Shown: positions 11,504-27,189 of the stretch, one piece after another
How the letters are laid out: each line of letters begins with the position of its first letter
Numbering within the stretch: the stretch's first letter is position 1
Source: Chrysomallon squamiferum
Lineage: Eukaryota > Mollusca > Gastropoda > Neomphalida > Peltospiridae
Assembly: GCA_012295275.1 (NCBI GenBank)
Contig: CM022674.1
Location: forward strand, 5,318,936-5,376,435
Direction: 5' to 3'
Length of the DNA stretch: 57,500 bases
The notes under the pieces: generated by a model
Told to the model about the DNA's origin: nothing
Database searches by the model: none
Seen by the model: only the letters and a program-made list of their open reading frames with translations
Program-made: the position numbers and the translations under genes

Positions 11504-11690
11504 GTGTGTGTGTGTGTGTTTCTGACTATAAAATGGCACCGACATGCTCTTTGTGTAAGCAAACTCGAATCGTTGTTTCCAAAACAAAACTAAACAATTT
11601 TTGCTCTTTTCTCAGTCGTACATTCCCCATTTTTTTTTTTTTTTTTTATTAAATATCACTGAAACAAAGAAATAAAATAGATGTAATTTA
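11210..11690. other. junction region between Cys-rich cluster and BTB array
   Basis: No gene. It contains (GA)n followed by (TG)n at 11435-11518 and a poly-T run at 11631-11648. Homology with the BTB-unit spacers begins near 11690 (AATTTATATAAATCAACC, matching the other spacers), so the left edge of the array lies here. Confidence 0.55.
11435..11518. repeat. (GA)n/(TG)n microsatellite
   Basis: About 65 bp of GA then about 16 bp of TG. The open frames across it on both strands are translated repeats. Confidence 0.95.
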
Positions 11691-12363
11691 TATAAATCAA
11701 CCACAATTTAGGAGTCCAACTTAAACGTTATCAGTTCCATTATTTCACTTGAAAATTTCAGTTATGCAGACAATGACACTAATTAGAGACAATGACACTA
11801 ATCAGTTTCTACAACCATGACGGAAACAAATACGTTTAATCTACGAAAAACCAAATCATTTTCACTGATTCTTATCGCCAGTGTTTTACTAAAATAAAAA
11901 CGTTGATATCACTTAACTCTGTAATAAACTTTATTACTGCTAATAAAAAATATAAAAGTTCTACCAGCTTCTTTTCTAGGACGGGAAGGAAAGTTTTCAA
12001 ATGGATGCTAATAAAATACAACCTGCCCCACCATCACGTCTCATAATAACATTTGTTTCATAGTGTCAATCCTTTCCTTAAATTCAAGGTATTTTAAAAA
12101 CAAGTATGAATCTATAGATATACACGCATATATCTTTACACGTGTAAATATCTGACGTACATCATAAATATAACAAATGCACCATTTTGTCAATTCTGTA
12201 TTTATATTTATATAGTGTATCTTAAATGCCCCGGATTTCAGTGTAAATAAAATTCTGTTGAACCTGAGTACTGGTTTAATAATACGAATTAGCATTTTTA
12301 ATTGATAATCCTCTTAGAATCTTAATTAATAATCCAGTAATCTCACTCTTCAATTCTCACTGT

Positions 12364-12519
12364 CACGTGCCAGTCGCGTGCCTGACTGTTGTTATGACAA
12401 CACGATACTCAGTGTCTACAGATTGTCACGTGATTTTAACATCTCCTAATTAAAACAGCTAAATTATGACACGTCTGGTGTTTATAAAACGCAACAGTCG
12501 TTGAAATATGTCATCATTC
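12364..12519 (+). promoter_or_regulatory. core promoter of BTB copy A
   Basis: From left to right: CACGTG (12364-12369), TTGTTATGACAA (12389-12400, a perfect palindrome TTGTTATAACAA in several other copies), a second CACGTG (12427-12432), TATAAAA (12483-12489) and an initiator-like TCATTC (12514-12519) whose A at 12516 is 33 bp from the first T of the TATA box. All ten copies keep this order. The predicted start site puts the upstream ATG at 12508 outside the transcript and leaves a 5' UTR of about 51 nt before the ATG at 12567. CACGTG is the class of site bound by bHLH factors; which one is unknown. Confidence 0.65.
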
Positions 12520-12566
12520 TTCTTCAAGTTATCACATCGTTCACTTCTAAATATCTACACTTTGTC

Positions 12567-13575
12567 ATGGAAAGCTGGACTTCAAGAGCGTGTTTGTTAG
12601 ACGGCGATGTTTTGAGTAACGACTTCGATTGTGGAACAAAAAATGACATTGCTAACGGTACTTATTCTTTAAGTAAAATGAATACTTTCGTTTTTATTTC
12701 TATATAGTGAATTTTATGTTTTTTTTTTTTTTTTCTTTTTTTTTTTAATTTTCCCTGTTTAATAATGCAAAAAAAAATGTAAGTATTCATTTCTATCTAA
12801 GGTTTATCTTATTCAATTTATTTTACAGATTCCAGTTCGGGATACGAATCTGACGATTCTGGTTGTTGTATCGGTGTCAATCACTCTAACCCCGCCTGCC
12901 AACCATCTAGTGGTTCAGGGGAGATAATGATGTTTAGCAACACGAACGGACTGTGTGACAGTCTGAAGTACGTCATCACGATGTCTGAACTGTGTGACGT
13001 CATGTTCCTGGTGGGCAAAGAACGAGTTCCCGTTTATGGAGTGAAAGCTATCATGGCTACGCGTAGCAGGTAAAATTCTATTTTTTAATTTTCAGTAAAA
13101 TTTAAAAAAAAAAATTTTCATTAATTTTATTTGAAAAAAACTGAAACTAGGACTCGGGGAGAGAAAAAAATATATTTCTCATCAGTGATCGAATTTCGAA
13201 GAAAAAAAATTAAAAAAAAAAAAAAAAAAAAATTAAAAAAAAACGTCATTTCTCAAAGTTACTAGTGATGTGCTTAATAGTCAGTATGGGTTGTTAGTTA
13301 ATGTGTTGAAATATAAGTAAATTTATAAGATTCTTTTCTCATTGTTTGTTTCTTTATTTTAAAACAGAGTTTTCTATCAGCTGATACTGTATCACCAGCG
13401 CAAATCTACTGAAGAACTATCAAAGAAAAAGTCAAAATCCAAACGTCAAAGCAGTCACCTGACCATTCCAATCCCAGATTACGACATCGACGTCTTCCGC
13501 AGCTTGGTCACGTTTCTGCACTGTGGAAAGGTGAAGGTGGACGTCAAAGTTGTTGTTGGTAAGTACAAAAATGAT

Positions 13576-13622
<47 letters not shown>

Positions 13623-14219
13623 TGTAACATTTCATATAATGATTCTTGATTATTTAAAAGTTCAGACAAGTGAAAATTAATTTGTTAATATTTTGTTAAT
13701 ATTTCACATAAATCAATCTTAATTAGTTAACTGTTTGTAATATTTAATATAAATGAATATTAATTTGTTAAGTCATTGCTTTATTTCAGATAAATGAATA
13801 TTAATTATTTTTAACGTATTTCAGGTGTCTTGTGTGCTGCTTCAGAGTATGAACTGAAAGATCTGAGCAAAGCATGCTGGGATTTTGCTCGTCGTTTAAA
13901 GAGCAAAAGTCAGATTGCCGACTTGCTGACGTCATGTTCTAAATATAGTAAAAAGAAAGCAGCCCAGAAATTGATTATCGAGGTGTGTATGTCACAGATA
14001 TTCAACTATCTATCAAACACAGATAATTATTATTATTTATTTTCATTTTCCTCTTTTTAATCATCTTTTAGAGTCCATTCATTGTAATTACTGATTAAAG
14101 TAACGATAAAACCTTATTAATTGAATTTATGAAAAGGATTTGTTCACTGAAATTTAAAAACAAAAAAATTAAATCATTTCTTATATCTTTATATTTAGAT
14201 ATCTAGAAGCGATCACTGA
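12567..14219 (+). CDS. BTB/POZ domain protein, copy A (gprs-like, 233 aa)
   Basis: Five exons: 12567-12657, 12829-13069, 13368-13558, 13825-13982 and 14199-14219. All introns are GT-AG and the joined frame is 702 nt. Residues 31-61 are Ser/Gly/Asp-rich (GYESDDSG). Residues 72-190 form a BTB/POZ fold: CDVMFLVG at 86-93, VKAIMATRSRVFYQL at 102-116, a basic Lys/Ser insert at about 122-138, DVFRSLVTFLHCGKVKVD at 152-169 and LCAASEYELKDLSKAC at 177-192. The start of a BACK-like helix region follows, and the protein ends ISRSDH. BTB domains dimerise and often recruit Cullin-3. The VKA..AxRSRVF signature resembles 'serine-enriched protein' gprs of protostomes, but the long tail is absent. Copy A uniquely has DCGTK in exon 1; residue 176 is Val. 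The reading frame is open. Confidence 0.85.
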
Positions 14220-14639
14220 AAATGATTATTTTTATCCTCTGAGAACTGATCACATGACCGCCTGAGGTCACCGTATCACGTGACAAACACGTGGGAGCTC
14301 TTCTGACTCGAGTCATACTTCACGTCAAAACCGAAACGTGAAGAAAAATAAGAAGCGAAAACGAAACGTGCTGTCAAGACGCGTCTTCGTGAGACGAAAG
14401 AGGAGTTGACGTGAATGAGAAGTGGAAAGATAAGGAATGAAGAAATACATGTAATTCTGTGTGTAACAGAGAGTTCGTGACAGCGAAACTGTTCCATTAA
14501 ATGAAGAAAGTCCGCGCATTTACAGAAAGTTCTGTTTATTGCAATAAGTATTATTCATTCGATGTACATCAATCAGTATGATGTGTAATATACTAGTCTT
14601 GTTCAAATGCTTGTTTCTAATAAAGATTTTAAAGATAAA

Positions 14640-14640
<1 letters not shown>
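14220..14640 (+). other. 3' UTR of BTB copy A, strongly conserved across copies
   Basis: About 400 nt from stop to AATAAA at 14619-14624. It is as conserved between copies as the exons. It contains the 12-bp palindrome AAGACGCGTCTT, immediately followed by a loop and AGACG, which makes a compact hairpin. CACGTG and CAC(G/A)TG motifs lie shortly after the stop. A 73-aa antisense frame is open here in most copies but has no start context, domain or transcript signal. Confidence 0.65.
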
Positions 14641-16340
<1,700 letters not shown>

Positions 16341-16440
16341 TGAGTGTTGTTATAACAACACGTTACTCAGTGTCTACAGATTGTCACGTGATTTAAATAT
16401 CTCCTAATTAAAACAGTTAACTTTTGACACGTCTGTTGTT

Positions 16441-16477
16441 TATAAAACGCGACAGTCGTTGAAATATGTCATCATTC
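16441..16477 (+). promoter_or_regulatory. TATA box and initiator of BTB copy B
   Basis: TATAAAA at 16441-16447; initiator TCATTC at 16472-16477. CACGTG sites lie upstream at about 16322 and 16385. Confidence 0.6.
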
Positions 16478-16524
16478 TTCTTCAAGTTATCACATCGTTC
16501 ACTTCTAAATATCTACACTTTGTC

Positions 16525-18163
16525 ATGGAAAGCTGGACTTCAAGAGCGTGTTTGTTAGACGGCGATGTTTTGAATAACCACTTCGAATGTGGAACAGAAA
16601 ATGACATTGCTAACGGTACTTATTTTTTAAGTAAAATGTATACTTTCATATTTTTGTATATTGTTAATTGTTTTTTTTTTTTTTTTTTTCTCTCTAGGTA
16701 TCTTAATATTCACTGTTTAATAATGACAAAAAATGAGGTATTCATTTCCATGTAAGGTTCATCTTATTCAATTTATTTTACAGATTCCAGTTCGGGATAC
16801 GAATCTGACGATTCTGGTTGTTGTATCGGTGTCAATCACTCTAACCCCGCCTGCCAACCATCTAGTGGTTCAGGGGAGATAATGATGTTTAGCAACACGA
16901 ACGGACTGTGTGACAGTCTGAAGTACGTCATCACGATGTCTGAACTGTGTGACGTCATGTTCCTGGTGGGCAAAGAACGAGTTCCCGTTTATGGAGTGAA
17001 AGCTATCATGGCTACGCGTAGCAGGTAAAATTATATTTTTTAATTTTCAGTCAAATTTTAAAAAAAAGAAATGTCGTTAATTTTATCTTTGAAAAGATCT
17101 AAACTAGGACTCGGGGAGAGAAATAAATATATTTCTCATCAGTGATCGAATTTAGAATAAAAAAACTAACACTAAGAAAAATATGTAAAATGTCATTTCT
17201 GAAAGTTACTAGTAATGTGCTTAATAGTTTCTGTGTGTTATTAGTTAATGTGTTAAAATATACATTAATTTATAAAATTCTTTTCTTATTATTTGTTTGT
17301 TTACTTTAAAACAGAGTTTTCTATCAGCTGATACTGTATCACCAGCGCAAATCTACTGAAGAACTATCAAAGAAAAAGTCAAAATCCAAACGTCAAAGCA
17401 GTCACCTGACCATTCCAATCCCAGATTACGACATCGACGTCTTCCGCAGCTTGGTCACGTTTCTGCACTGTGGAAAGGTGAAGGTGGACGTCAAAGTTGT
17501 TGTTGGTAAGTACAATGATGTAACAATAATAATAATAATAATAATAATTGTAATAATTGTAATAATTGTAACAATTCATATGATGATTCTTGATTAATTA
17601 AAAGTTCAGACAAGTCAAAATTAATTTGTTAATATTTTGTTAATATTTCGCATAAATAAATATTAATTAGTCAACTTTTTGTAACATTTCATATAAATGA
17701 ATATTAAGTTGTTAAGTCATTGCTTTATTTCTGATAAATGAATATTAATTATTTTTAACGTATTTCAGGTGTCTTGTGTGCTGCTTCAGAGTATGAACTG
17801 AAAGATCTGAGCAAAGCATGCTGGGATTTTGCTCGTCGTTTAAAGAGCAAAAGTCAGATTGCCGACTTGCTGACGTCATGTTCTAAATATAGTAAAAAGA
17901 AAGCAGCCCAGAAATTGATTATCGAGGTGTGTATGTCACAGATATTCAACTATCTATCAAACACAGATAATTATTATTATTTATTTTCATTTTCCTCTTT
18001 TTAATCATCTTTTAGAGTCCATTCATTGTAATTACTGATTAAAGTAACGATAAAACCTTATTAATTGAATTTATGAAAAGGATTTGTTCACTGAAATTTA
18101 AAAACAAAAAAATTAAATCATTTCTTATATCTTTATATTTAGATATCTAGAAGCGATCACTGA
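16525..18163 (+). CDS. BTB/POZ domain protein, copy B (233 aa)
   Basis: Exons 16525-16615, 16784-17024, 17315-17505, 17769-17926 and 18143-18163; phases 1, 2, 1, 0 as in copy A, and the frame is open. Exon 1 reads NNHFECGTEN in place of the SNDFDCGTKN of copy A; exons 2-5 encode the same residues as A, including Val 176 and Lys-Arg-Gln in the basic insert. Intron 1 carries a poly-T run and intron 3 a short (AAT)n. AATAAA lies at 18563-18568. Exons and introns are almost identical to copy C, so the duplication is recent. The 3' UTR of B keeps most of copy A's sequence, with a few changes around the hairpin near 18270-18295. Confidence 0.85.
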
Positions 18164-18579
18164 AAATGATTATTTTTATCCTCTGAGAACTGATCACATG
18201 ACCGCCTGAGGTCACCGTATCACGTGACAAACACGTGGGAGCTCTTCTGACTCGAGTCATACTTCACGTCAAGACAGAAACTTGAAGAAAAATAAGAAGC
18301 GAAAACGAAACGTGCTGTCAAGACGCGTCTTCGTGAGACGAAAGAGGAGTTGACGTGAATGAGAAGTGGAAAGATAAGGAATGAAGAAATACATGTAATT
18401 CTGTGTGTAACAGAGAGTTCGTGACAGCGGAACTGTTCCATTAAATGAAGAAAGTCCGCGCATTTACAGAAAGTTCTGTTTATTGCAATAAGTATTATTC
18501 ATTCGATGTACATCAATCAGTATGATGTGTAATATACTAGTCTTGTTCAAATGCTTGTTTTTAATAAAGATTTTAAAGA

Positions 18580-19234
18580 TAAAAATGTATTTGTTTTCTT
18601 GTCCGATATTTCAAGTCTTTTCTTTATCAATAACAAACTGATCATGATGAGTTGTAAAGTGGGAATCTTGAATTGCTTCTTTTAACATCTCGTATCCAAT
18701 CTTCAGACCGACGGTATGACCTTGTTTTTGCAAACTATATTTCAAAAATGAATTTGATTGTTGTATTAAATACAGCTACAGTGCTCATCTAAGCTAAAAC
18801 GCATTGATTTATTCATTGAAACTAGCCGACAGATTGAAATATTACTTCTGAGTTGTAAAACAATATTTTAAATGTCTTTCGCTTCTGAACAAAGATTTTA
18901 TATATGCAAATATACGAACGTCTTTGTTCGTGTATGTGTGTGTGCATGTGCGTGTGTACGTGTGCGTGTGTCAGTATATTTGAGTACACATTTCAATATT
19001 ATTAAAACAAATAAAACAAACAATAGGTTTTATTGCAACCCGACTTTATTAAATACATTCAGTAACAGATACATAAAAAAAAACTACACTCTACTGACCT
19101 ATCTACTAATGACATCAGAAAATAATATTTCATTGTTTTTTAATAAGACTTCGTAATTTGTATATGTTTATTTAAGCGTTTCTTCCGTAAATATAATTTT
19201 AAGTGTTGGAATATTTAAAGGCATGAGAGGGAGA

Positions 19235-19319
<85 letters not shown>

Positions 19320-20270
19320 TTTAACATTAAAATGTTTTGATTTTCATTTAAATAAAAGTTAACAGCCTTTATTCTTTGCTCAGTTGTGAATTTCACCACC
19401 AGAAAATAATATGTTAAATATAGTTTATATAAATAAACCTAAATTGAGGCGTCTAACTTAAACGTTATCAGTTCCATTATTTCATTACAAAACTTCAGTT
19501 AAACTTTATACTTTTTCTCATGCAGACAAAGACACTGAATAAACAGAATTAAGAATGTTTCTAATATTATGAAGAAACAAATCAATTTAATCTAAAAAAC
19601 CAAACTAAACAAATTGACTGTTTTCGCCAGTTTTCACTAAAATTCAAACTTTGATGTCCCTTTCTACGAAAAAACTTTATTAGTGCTAATAAAAAATATT
19701 AAAGTATAATTCAAGTTTTATCAGGATTTCCTCTAGGACGGGAAGGAAAGCTTTCAAATGGAACTAAGAAAATACAACGTACCCGACACTAATATCTCAA
19801 AATTACATATTTTAGCAGTGTCAACCCTTTCCTTCAATTCCAGATGTTTTAAAATGTTTAGAGATTCATATTTTACCAGGTTTAAAGAATACTTATGTCA
19901 CTGTGTGTGTGGGTGTGTTTGTGTGTGTGTGTGTCTGTGTGTGCGTGTTTATGTGTGTGTGTGTGTGTGTATGTGCGCGCGTATAAATATAAGTTTGAAT
20001 CTATAGATATACAGGTGTATGTGTCCACACATATAAATATCTGATGAACATCATAAAAAAAACAAATGTACCATTTTATCCGTTTTGTATTTGTATTTAT
20101 ATAGCGTACCTTAAATACCTCAGGTTTCAGTGTCAATAAAGATCAGTTGAACCTGTGTATAGGTTTAATAATATAAATTAGTATTTTTAATAGATAATCC
20201 TGTTAGAATCTTAATTAATAATCCAGTAATCTCACTCTTCAATTCTCACTGTCACGTGCCAGTCGCGTGC
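18580..20270 (+). other. spacer between BTB copies B and C
   Basis: No gene. Same layout as the A-B spacer. The GA tract at 19227-19316 is interrupted by single G and C changes at its left end. A TG tract lies at 19898-19981. Confidence 0.7.
19227..19316. repeat. (GA)n microsatellite in B-C spacer
   Basis: About 90 bp of GA, imperfect at its 5' end. Confidence 0.95.
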
Positions 20271-20371
20271 CTGAGTGTTGTTATAACAACACGTTACTCA
20301 GTGTCTACAGATTGTCACGTGATTTAAATATCTCCTAATTAAAACAGTTAACTTTTGACACGTCTGTTGTT

Positions 20372-20408
20372 TATAAAACGCGACAGTCGTTGAAATATGT
20401 CATCATTC
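20372..20408 (+). promoter_or_regulatory. TATA box and initiator of BTB copy C
   Basis: TATAAAA at 20372-20378 and an initiator TCATTC about 33 bp further on. Confidence 0.6.
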
Positions 20409-20455
20409 TTCTTCAAGTTATCACATCGTTCACTTCTAAATATCTACACTTTGTC

Positions 20456-22101
20456 ATGGAAAGCTGGACTTCAAGAGCGTGTTTGTTAGACGGCGATGTT
20501 TTGAATAACCACTTCGAATGTGGAACAGAAAATGACATTGCTAACGGTACTTATTCTTTAAGTAAAATGTATACTTTCATATTTTTTGTATATTGTTAAT
20601 TGTTTTTTGTTTTTGTTTTTTTCTCTCTAGGTATCTTAATATTCACTGTTTAATAATGACAAAAAATGAGGTATTCATTTCCATGTAAGGTTCATCTTAT
20701 TCAATTTATTTTACAGATTCCAGTTCGGGATACGAATCTGACGATTCTGGTTGTTGTATCGGTGTCAATCACTCTAACCCCGCCTGCCAACCATCTAGTG
20801 GTTCAGGGGAGATAATGATGTTTAGCAACACGAACGGACTGTGTGACAGTCTGAAGTACGTCATCACGATGTCTGAACTGTGTGACGTCATGTTCCTGGT
20901 GGGCAAAGAACGAGTTCCCGTTTATGGAGTGAAAGCTATCATGGCTACGCGTAGCAGGTAAAATTCTATTTTTCAATATTCAGTCAAATTTAAAAAAAAA
21001 AAAAAATGTCGTTAATTTTATCTTTGAAAAGATCTAACCTAGGACTCGGGGAGAGAAATAAATATATTTCTCATCAGTGATCGAATTTAGAATAAAAAAA
21101 CTAACACTAAGAAAAATATGTAAAATGTCATTTCTGAAAGTTACTAGTAATGTGCTTAATAGTTTCTGTGTGTTATTAGTTAATGTGTTAAAATATACAT
21201 TAATTTATAAAATTCTTTTCTTATTATTTGTTTGTTTACTTTAAAACAGAGTTTTCTATCAGCTGATACTGTATCACCAGCGCAAATCTACTGAAGAACT
21301 ATCAAAGAAAAAGTCAAAATCCAAACGTCAAAGCAGTCACCTGACCATTCCAATCCCAGATTACGACATCGACGTCTTCCGCAGCTTGGTCACGTTTCTG
21401 CACTGTGGAAAGGTGAAGGTGGACGTCAAAGTTGTTGTTGGTAAGTACAAAAATGATGTAACAATAATAATAATAATAATAATAATTGTAATAATTGTAA
21501 TAATTGTAACAATTCATATGATGATTCTTGATTAATTAAAAGTTCAGACAAGTCAAAATTAATTTGTTAATATTTTGTTAATATTTCGCATAAATAAATA
21601 TTAATTAGTCAACTTTTTGTAACATTTCATATAAATGAATATTAAGTTGTTAAGTCATTGCTTTATTTCTGATAAATGAATATTAATTATTTTCAATCTG
21701 TTCCAGGTCTCTTGTGTGCTGCTTCAGAGTATGAACTGAAAGATCTGAGCAAAGCATGCTGGGATTTTGCTCGTCGTTTAAAGAGCAAAAGTCAGATTGC
21801 CGACTTGCTGACGTCATGTTCTAAATATAGTAAAAAGAAAGCAGCCCAGAAATTGATTATCGAGGTGTGTATGTCACAGATATTCAACTATCTATCAAAC
21901 ACAGATAATTATTATTATTTATTTTCATTTTCCTCTTTTTAATCATCTCTTTGAGTCCATTCATTATAATTACTGATTAAAGTAACGATAAAACCTTATT
22001 AATTGAATTTATGAAAAGGATTTGTTCACTGAAATTTAAAAACAAAAAAATTAAATCATTTCTTATATCTTTATATTTAGATATCTAGAAGCGATCACTG
22101 A
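20456..22101 (+). CDS. BTB/POZ domain protein, copy C (233 aa)
   Basis: Exons 20456-20546, 20717-20957, 21250-21440, 21707-21864 and 22081-22101; open throughout. Exons 1-3 and introns 1-2 match copy B. The end of intron 3 switches to the TCTGTTCCAG-GTCTC form found in copies D, F, G and H-J, so residue 176 is Leu rather than Val. The switch inside one gene marks C as a mosaic of two array subtypes. AATAAA lies at 22501-22506. Confidence 0.85.
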
Positions 22102-22514
22102 AAATGATTATTTTTATCCTCTGAGAACTGATCACATGACCGCCTGAGGTCACCGTATCACGTGACAAACACGTGGGAGCTCTTCTGACTCGAGTCATAC
22201 TGAACGTCAAGACAGAAACGTGAAGAAAAATAAGAAGCGAAAACGAAACGTGCTGTCAAGACGCGTCTTCGTGAGACGAAAGAGGAGTTGACGTGAATGA
22301 GAAGTGGAAAGATAAGGAATGAAGAAATACATGTAATTCTGTGTGTAACAGAGAGTTCGTGACAGCGAAACTGTTCCATTAAATGAAGAAAGTCCGCGCA
22401 TTTACAGAAAGTTCTGTTTATTGCAATAAGTATTATTCATTCGATGTACATCAATCAGTATGATGTGTAATATACTAGTCTTGTTCAAATGCTTGTTTTT
22501 AATAAAGATTTTAA

Positions 22515-24220
<1,706 letters not shown>

Positions 24221-24322
24221 CCTGAGTGTTGTTATAACAACACGTTACTCAGTGTCTACAGATTGTCACGTGATTTAAATATCTCCTAATTAAAACAGTT
24301 AACTTTTGACACGTCTGTTGTT

Positions 24323-24359
24323 TATAAAACGCGACAGTCGTTGAAATATGTCATCATTC
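24323..24359 (+). promoter_or_regulatory. TATA box and initiator of BTB copy D
   Basis: TATAAAA at 24323-24329 with the conserved initiator about 33 bp downstream. Confidence 0.6.
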
Positions 24360-24406
24360 TTCTTCAAGTTATCACATCGTTCACTTCTAAATATCTACAC
24401 TTTGTC

Positions 24407-25407
24407 ATGGAAAGCTGGACTTCAAGAGCGTGTTTGTTAGACGGCGATGTTTTGAATAACCACTTCGAATGTGGAACAGAAAATGACATTGCTAACGGTA
24501 CTTATTCTTTAAGTAAAATGTATACTTTCATATTTTTTGTATATTGTTAATTGTTTTTTTTTTTTTTTTTCTCTCTAGGTATCTTAATATTCACTGTTTA
24601 ATAATGACAAAAATGAGATATTCATTTCTATGTAAGGTTCATCTTATTCAATTTATTTTACAGATTCCAGTTCGGGATACGAATCTGACGATTCTGGTTG
24701 TTGTATCGGTGTCAATCACTCTAACCCCGCCTGCCAACCATCTAGTGCTTCAGGGGAGATAATGATGTTTAGCAACACGAACGGACTGTGTGACAGTCTG
24801 AAGTACGTCATCACGATGTCTGAACTGTGTGACGTCATGTTCCTGGTGGGCAAAGAACGAGTTCCCGTTTATGGAGTGAAAGCTATCATGGCTACGCGTA
24901 GCAGGTAAAATTCTATTTTTTAATTTTCAGTAAAATTTTAAATTTTTTGTTTTTCATTAATTTTCTCTTTGAAAAGAACTAAACTAGGACTCGGGGAGAG
25001 AAATAAATATATTTCTCATCAGTGATCGAATTTAGAATAAAAAAACTAAACAAAAAAAAAAAAATATGTAAAAAATGAAATTTCTGAAAGTTACTAGTAA
25101 TGTGCTTAATAGTTAGTGTGTGTTGTTAGTTAATGTGTTAAAATATAAGTTAATTTATAAGATTCTTTTCTCATTGTTTGTTTGTGTATTTTAAAACAGA
25201 GTTTTCTATCAGCTGATACTGTATCACCAGCGCAAATCTACTGAAGAACTATCAAAGAAAAAGTCAAAATCCAAACATCAAAGCAGTCACCTGACCATTC
25301 CAATCCCAGATTACGACATCGACGTCTTCCGCAGCTTGGTCACGTTTCTGCACTGTGGAAAGGTGAAGGTGGACGTCAAAGTTGTTGTTGGTAAGTACAA
25401 AAATGAT

Positions 25408-25464
<57 letters not shown>

Positions 25465-26069
25465 TAATAATTGTAAATTTTTCAATAATGATTCTTGATT
25501 AATTAAAATTTCACAGACAAATGAAAATTAATTTGTTAATTTTTTGTTAATATTTAACATAAATAAATATTAATTAGTCAACTTTTTGTAATATTTCATA
25601 TAAATGAATATTAAGTTGTTAACTCATTGCTTTGTTTCAGATAAATGAATATTAATTATTTTTAATCTGTTCCAGGTCTCTTGTGTGCTGCTTCAGAGTA
25701 TGAACTGAAAGATCTGAGCAAAGCATGCTGGGATTTTGCTCGTCGTTTAAAGAGCAAAAGTCAGATTGCCGACTTGCTGACGTCATGTTCTAAATATAGT
25801 AAAAAGAAAGCAGCCCAGAAATTGATTATAGAGGTGTGTATGTTACAGATATTCAAATATCTATCAAACATAGATAATTATTATTATTTATTTTCATTTT
25901 CCTCTTTTTAATCATCTTTTTGAGTCCATTCATTATAATTACTGATTAAAGTAACGATAAAACATAATTAATTGAATTTATGAAAACGTTTTGTTCACTG
26001 AAATTTAAAAACAAAAAATTAAACCATTTCTTTTATCTTTCTATTCAGATTTCTAGAAGTGATCACTGA
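24407..26069 (+). CDS. BTB/POZ domain protein, copy D (233 aa)
   Basis: Exons 24407-24497, 24664-24904, 25200-25390, 25676-25833 and 26049-26069; open. Exon 1 matches B and C. Exon 2 has Ser-Ala-Ser where A-C have Ser-Gly-Ser, and exon 3 has Lys-His-Gln where A-C have Lys-Arg-Gln, both as in the right-hand copies. Intron 3 has a longer (AAT)n (25409-25464). The last exon uses the ATTTCTAGAAGTG form common to D-J. AATAAA lies at 26463-26468. Copy D thus has a left half of B/C type and a right half of E-J type. Confidence 0.85.
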
Positions 26070-26474
26070 AAATGATTATTTTTATCCTCTGAGAACCGAT
26101 CACATGACCGCCTGAGGTCACCGTATCACGTGACAAACACGTGGGAGCTCTTCTGACTCGAGTCATACTGAACGTCAAGACAGAAACGTGAAGAAAAATA
26201 AGAAGCGAAAACGAAACGTGCTGTCAAGACGCGTCTTCGTGAGACGAAAGAGGAGTTGACGTGAATGAGAAGTGGAAAGATAAGGAATGAAGAAATACAT
26301 GTTGTTCTGTGTGTAACAGAGAGTTCGTGAAAGCGAAACTGTTGCATTAAATGAAGAATGCGTATACAGAAAATTCTGTTTATTGCAGGATGTATTATTC
26401 ATTCAAAGTGCATCAATCGGTATGACGTGTAGTACACTAGTCTTGTTCAAATGCTTGTTTTTAATAAAGATTTT

Positions 26475-27107
26475 AAATAACAAAAATGTTTTTTTCTTCT
26501 TCGTTAAGTGTTTACATTATCAGTAATAAACGGATGATGCACATGATCAGTTATAAAGTAGGAAACTTGAATTCCTTCTTTTAACATCTCGTATCCAATC
26601 TTCAGACCGACGGTATACCCTAGGTTTTGCAAACTGCATTTCAAAATGAATTTGATTGTTTTATTCTATACAGTTACAGTGCTCATCTAACTGAAAACTT
26701 ATTGATTTATTCATTGAAAATACAAGACAGGTTGTTGTATTAGTTATCAGTTGTAAAACATTGTTTTAAATGTGTTTCACTTCTGATGCAATATTTTATA
26801 TGTGTAAATGTATGAATGTCTTTGTTCGTCTGTTTGTGTTTTAGTATATTTCAGTGCACACTTCAATATTATTAAAATAATTAAAACAAACAACAGGTTT
26901 TATTCCAACACCAGTTTATTAAATACATTCAGTAACAGATACACAAAAAAACATAAACTCAGAATAACCTATCAACTAATGATATCAAATAAAAAAATGT
27001 CATTGTTCTTTTAATATGTACTTTATAATATGTGTATGTTTATTTAAGAGTTTCTTTCGTAAATGTAATTTTAAGTGTCTGTACCTTTAAAGTCCTGAGA
27101 GAGAGAT

Positions 27108-27189
<82 letters not shown>

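Noticed and set aside
12508-12600. 30-codon upstream reading frame overlapping the BTB start
   Set aside because: The ATG is 25 bp from the TATA box and upstream of the initiator, so it is probably not transcribed.
12501-12707. 68-69 aa frame starting upstream of exon 1 and reading into intron 1
   Set aside because: It begins at TTG, not ATG, lies partly before the predicted start site, and runs through a good GT donor. Only the part from 12567 to 12657 is coding.
13432-13635. Antisense frame over BTB exon 3 (ending VIWDWNGQVTALTFGF or similar in each copy)
   Set aside because: Shadow of exon 3 and the intron 3 (AAT)n; the poly-Tyr start is microsatellite.
14276-14497. Recurrent ~73-aa antisense frame across the BTB 3' UTR (seen in nearly every unit)
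   Set aside because: Recurs only because the 3' UTR is duplicated. Its start and end shift between copies, and there is no promoter, domain or polyA signal on that strand.
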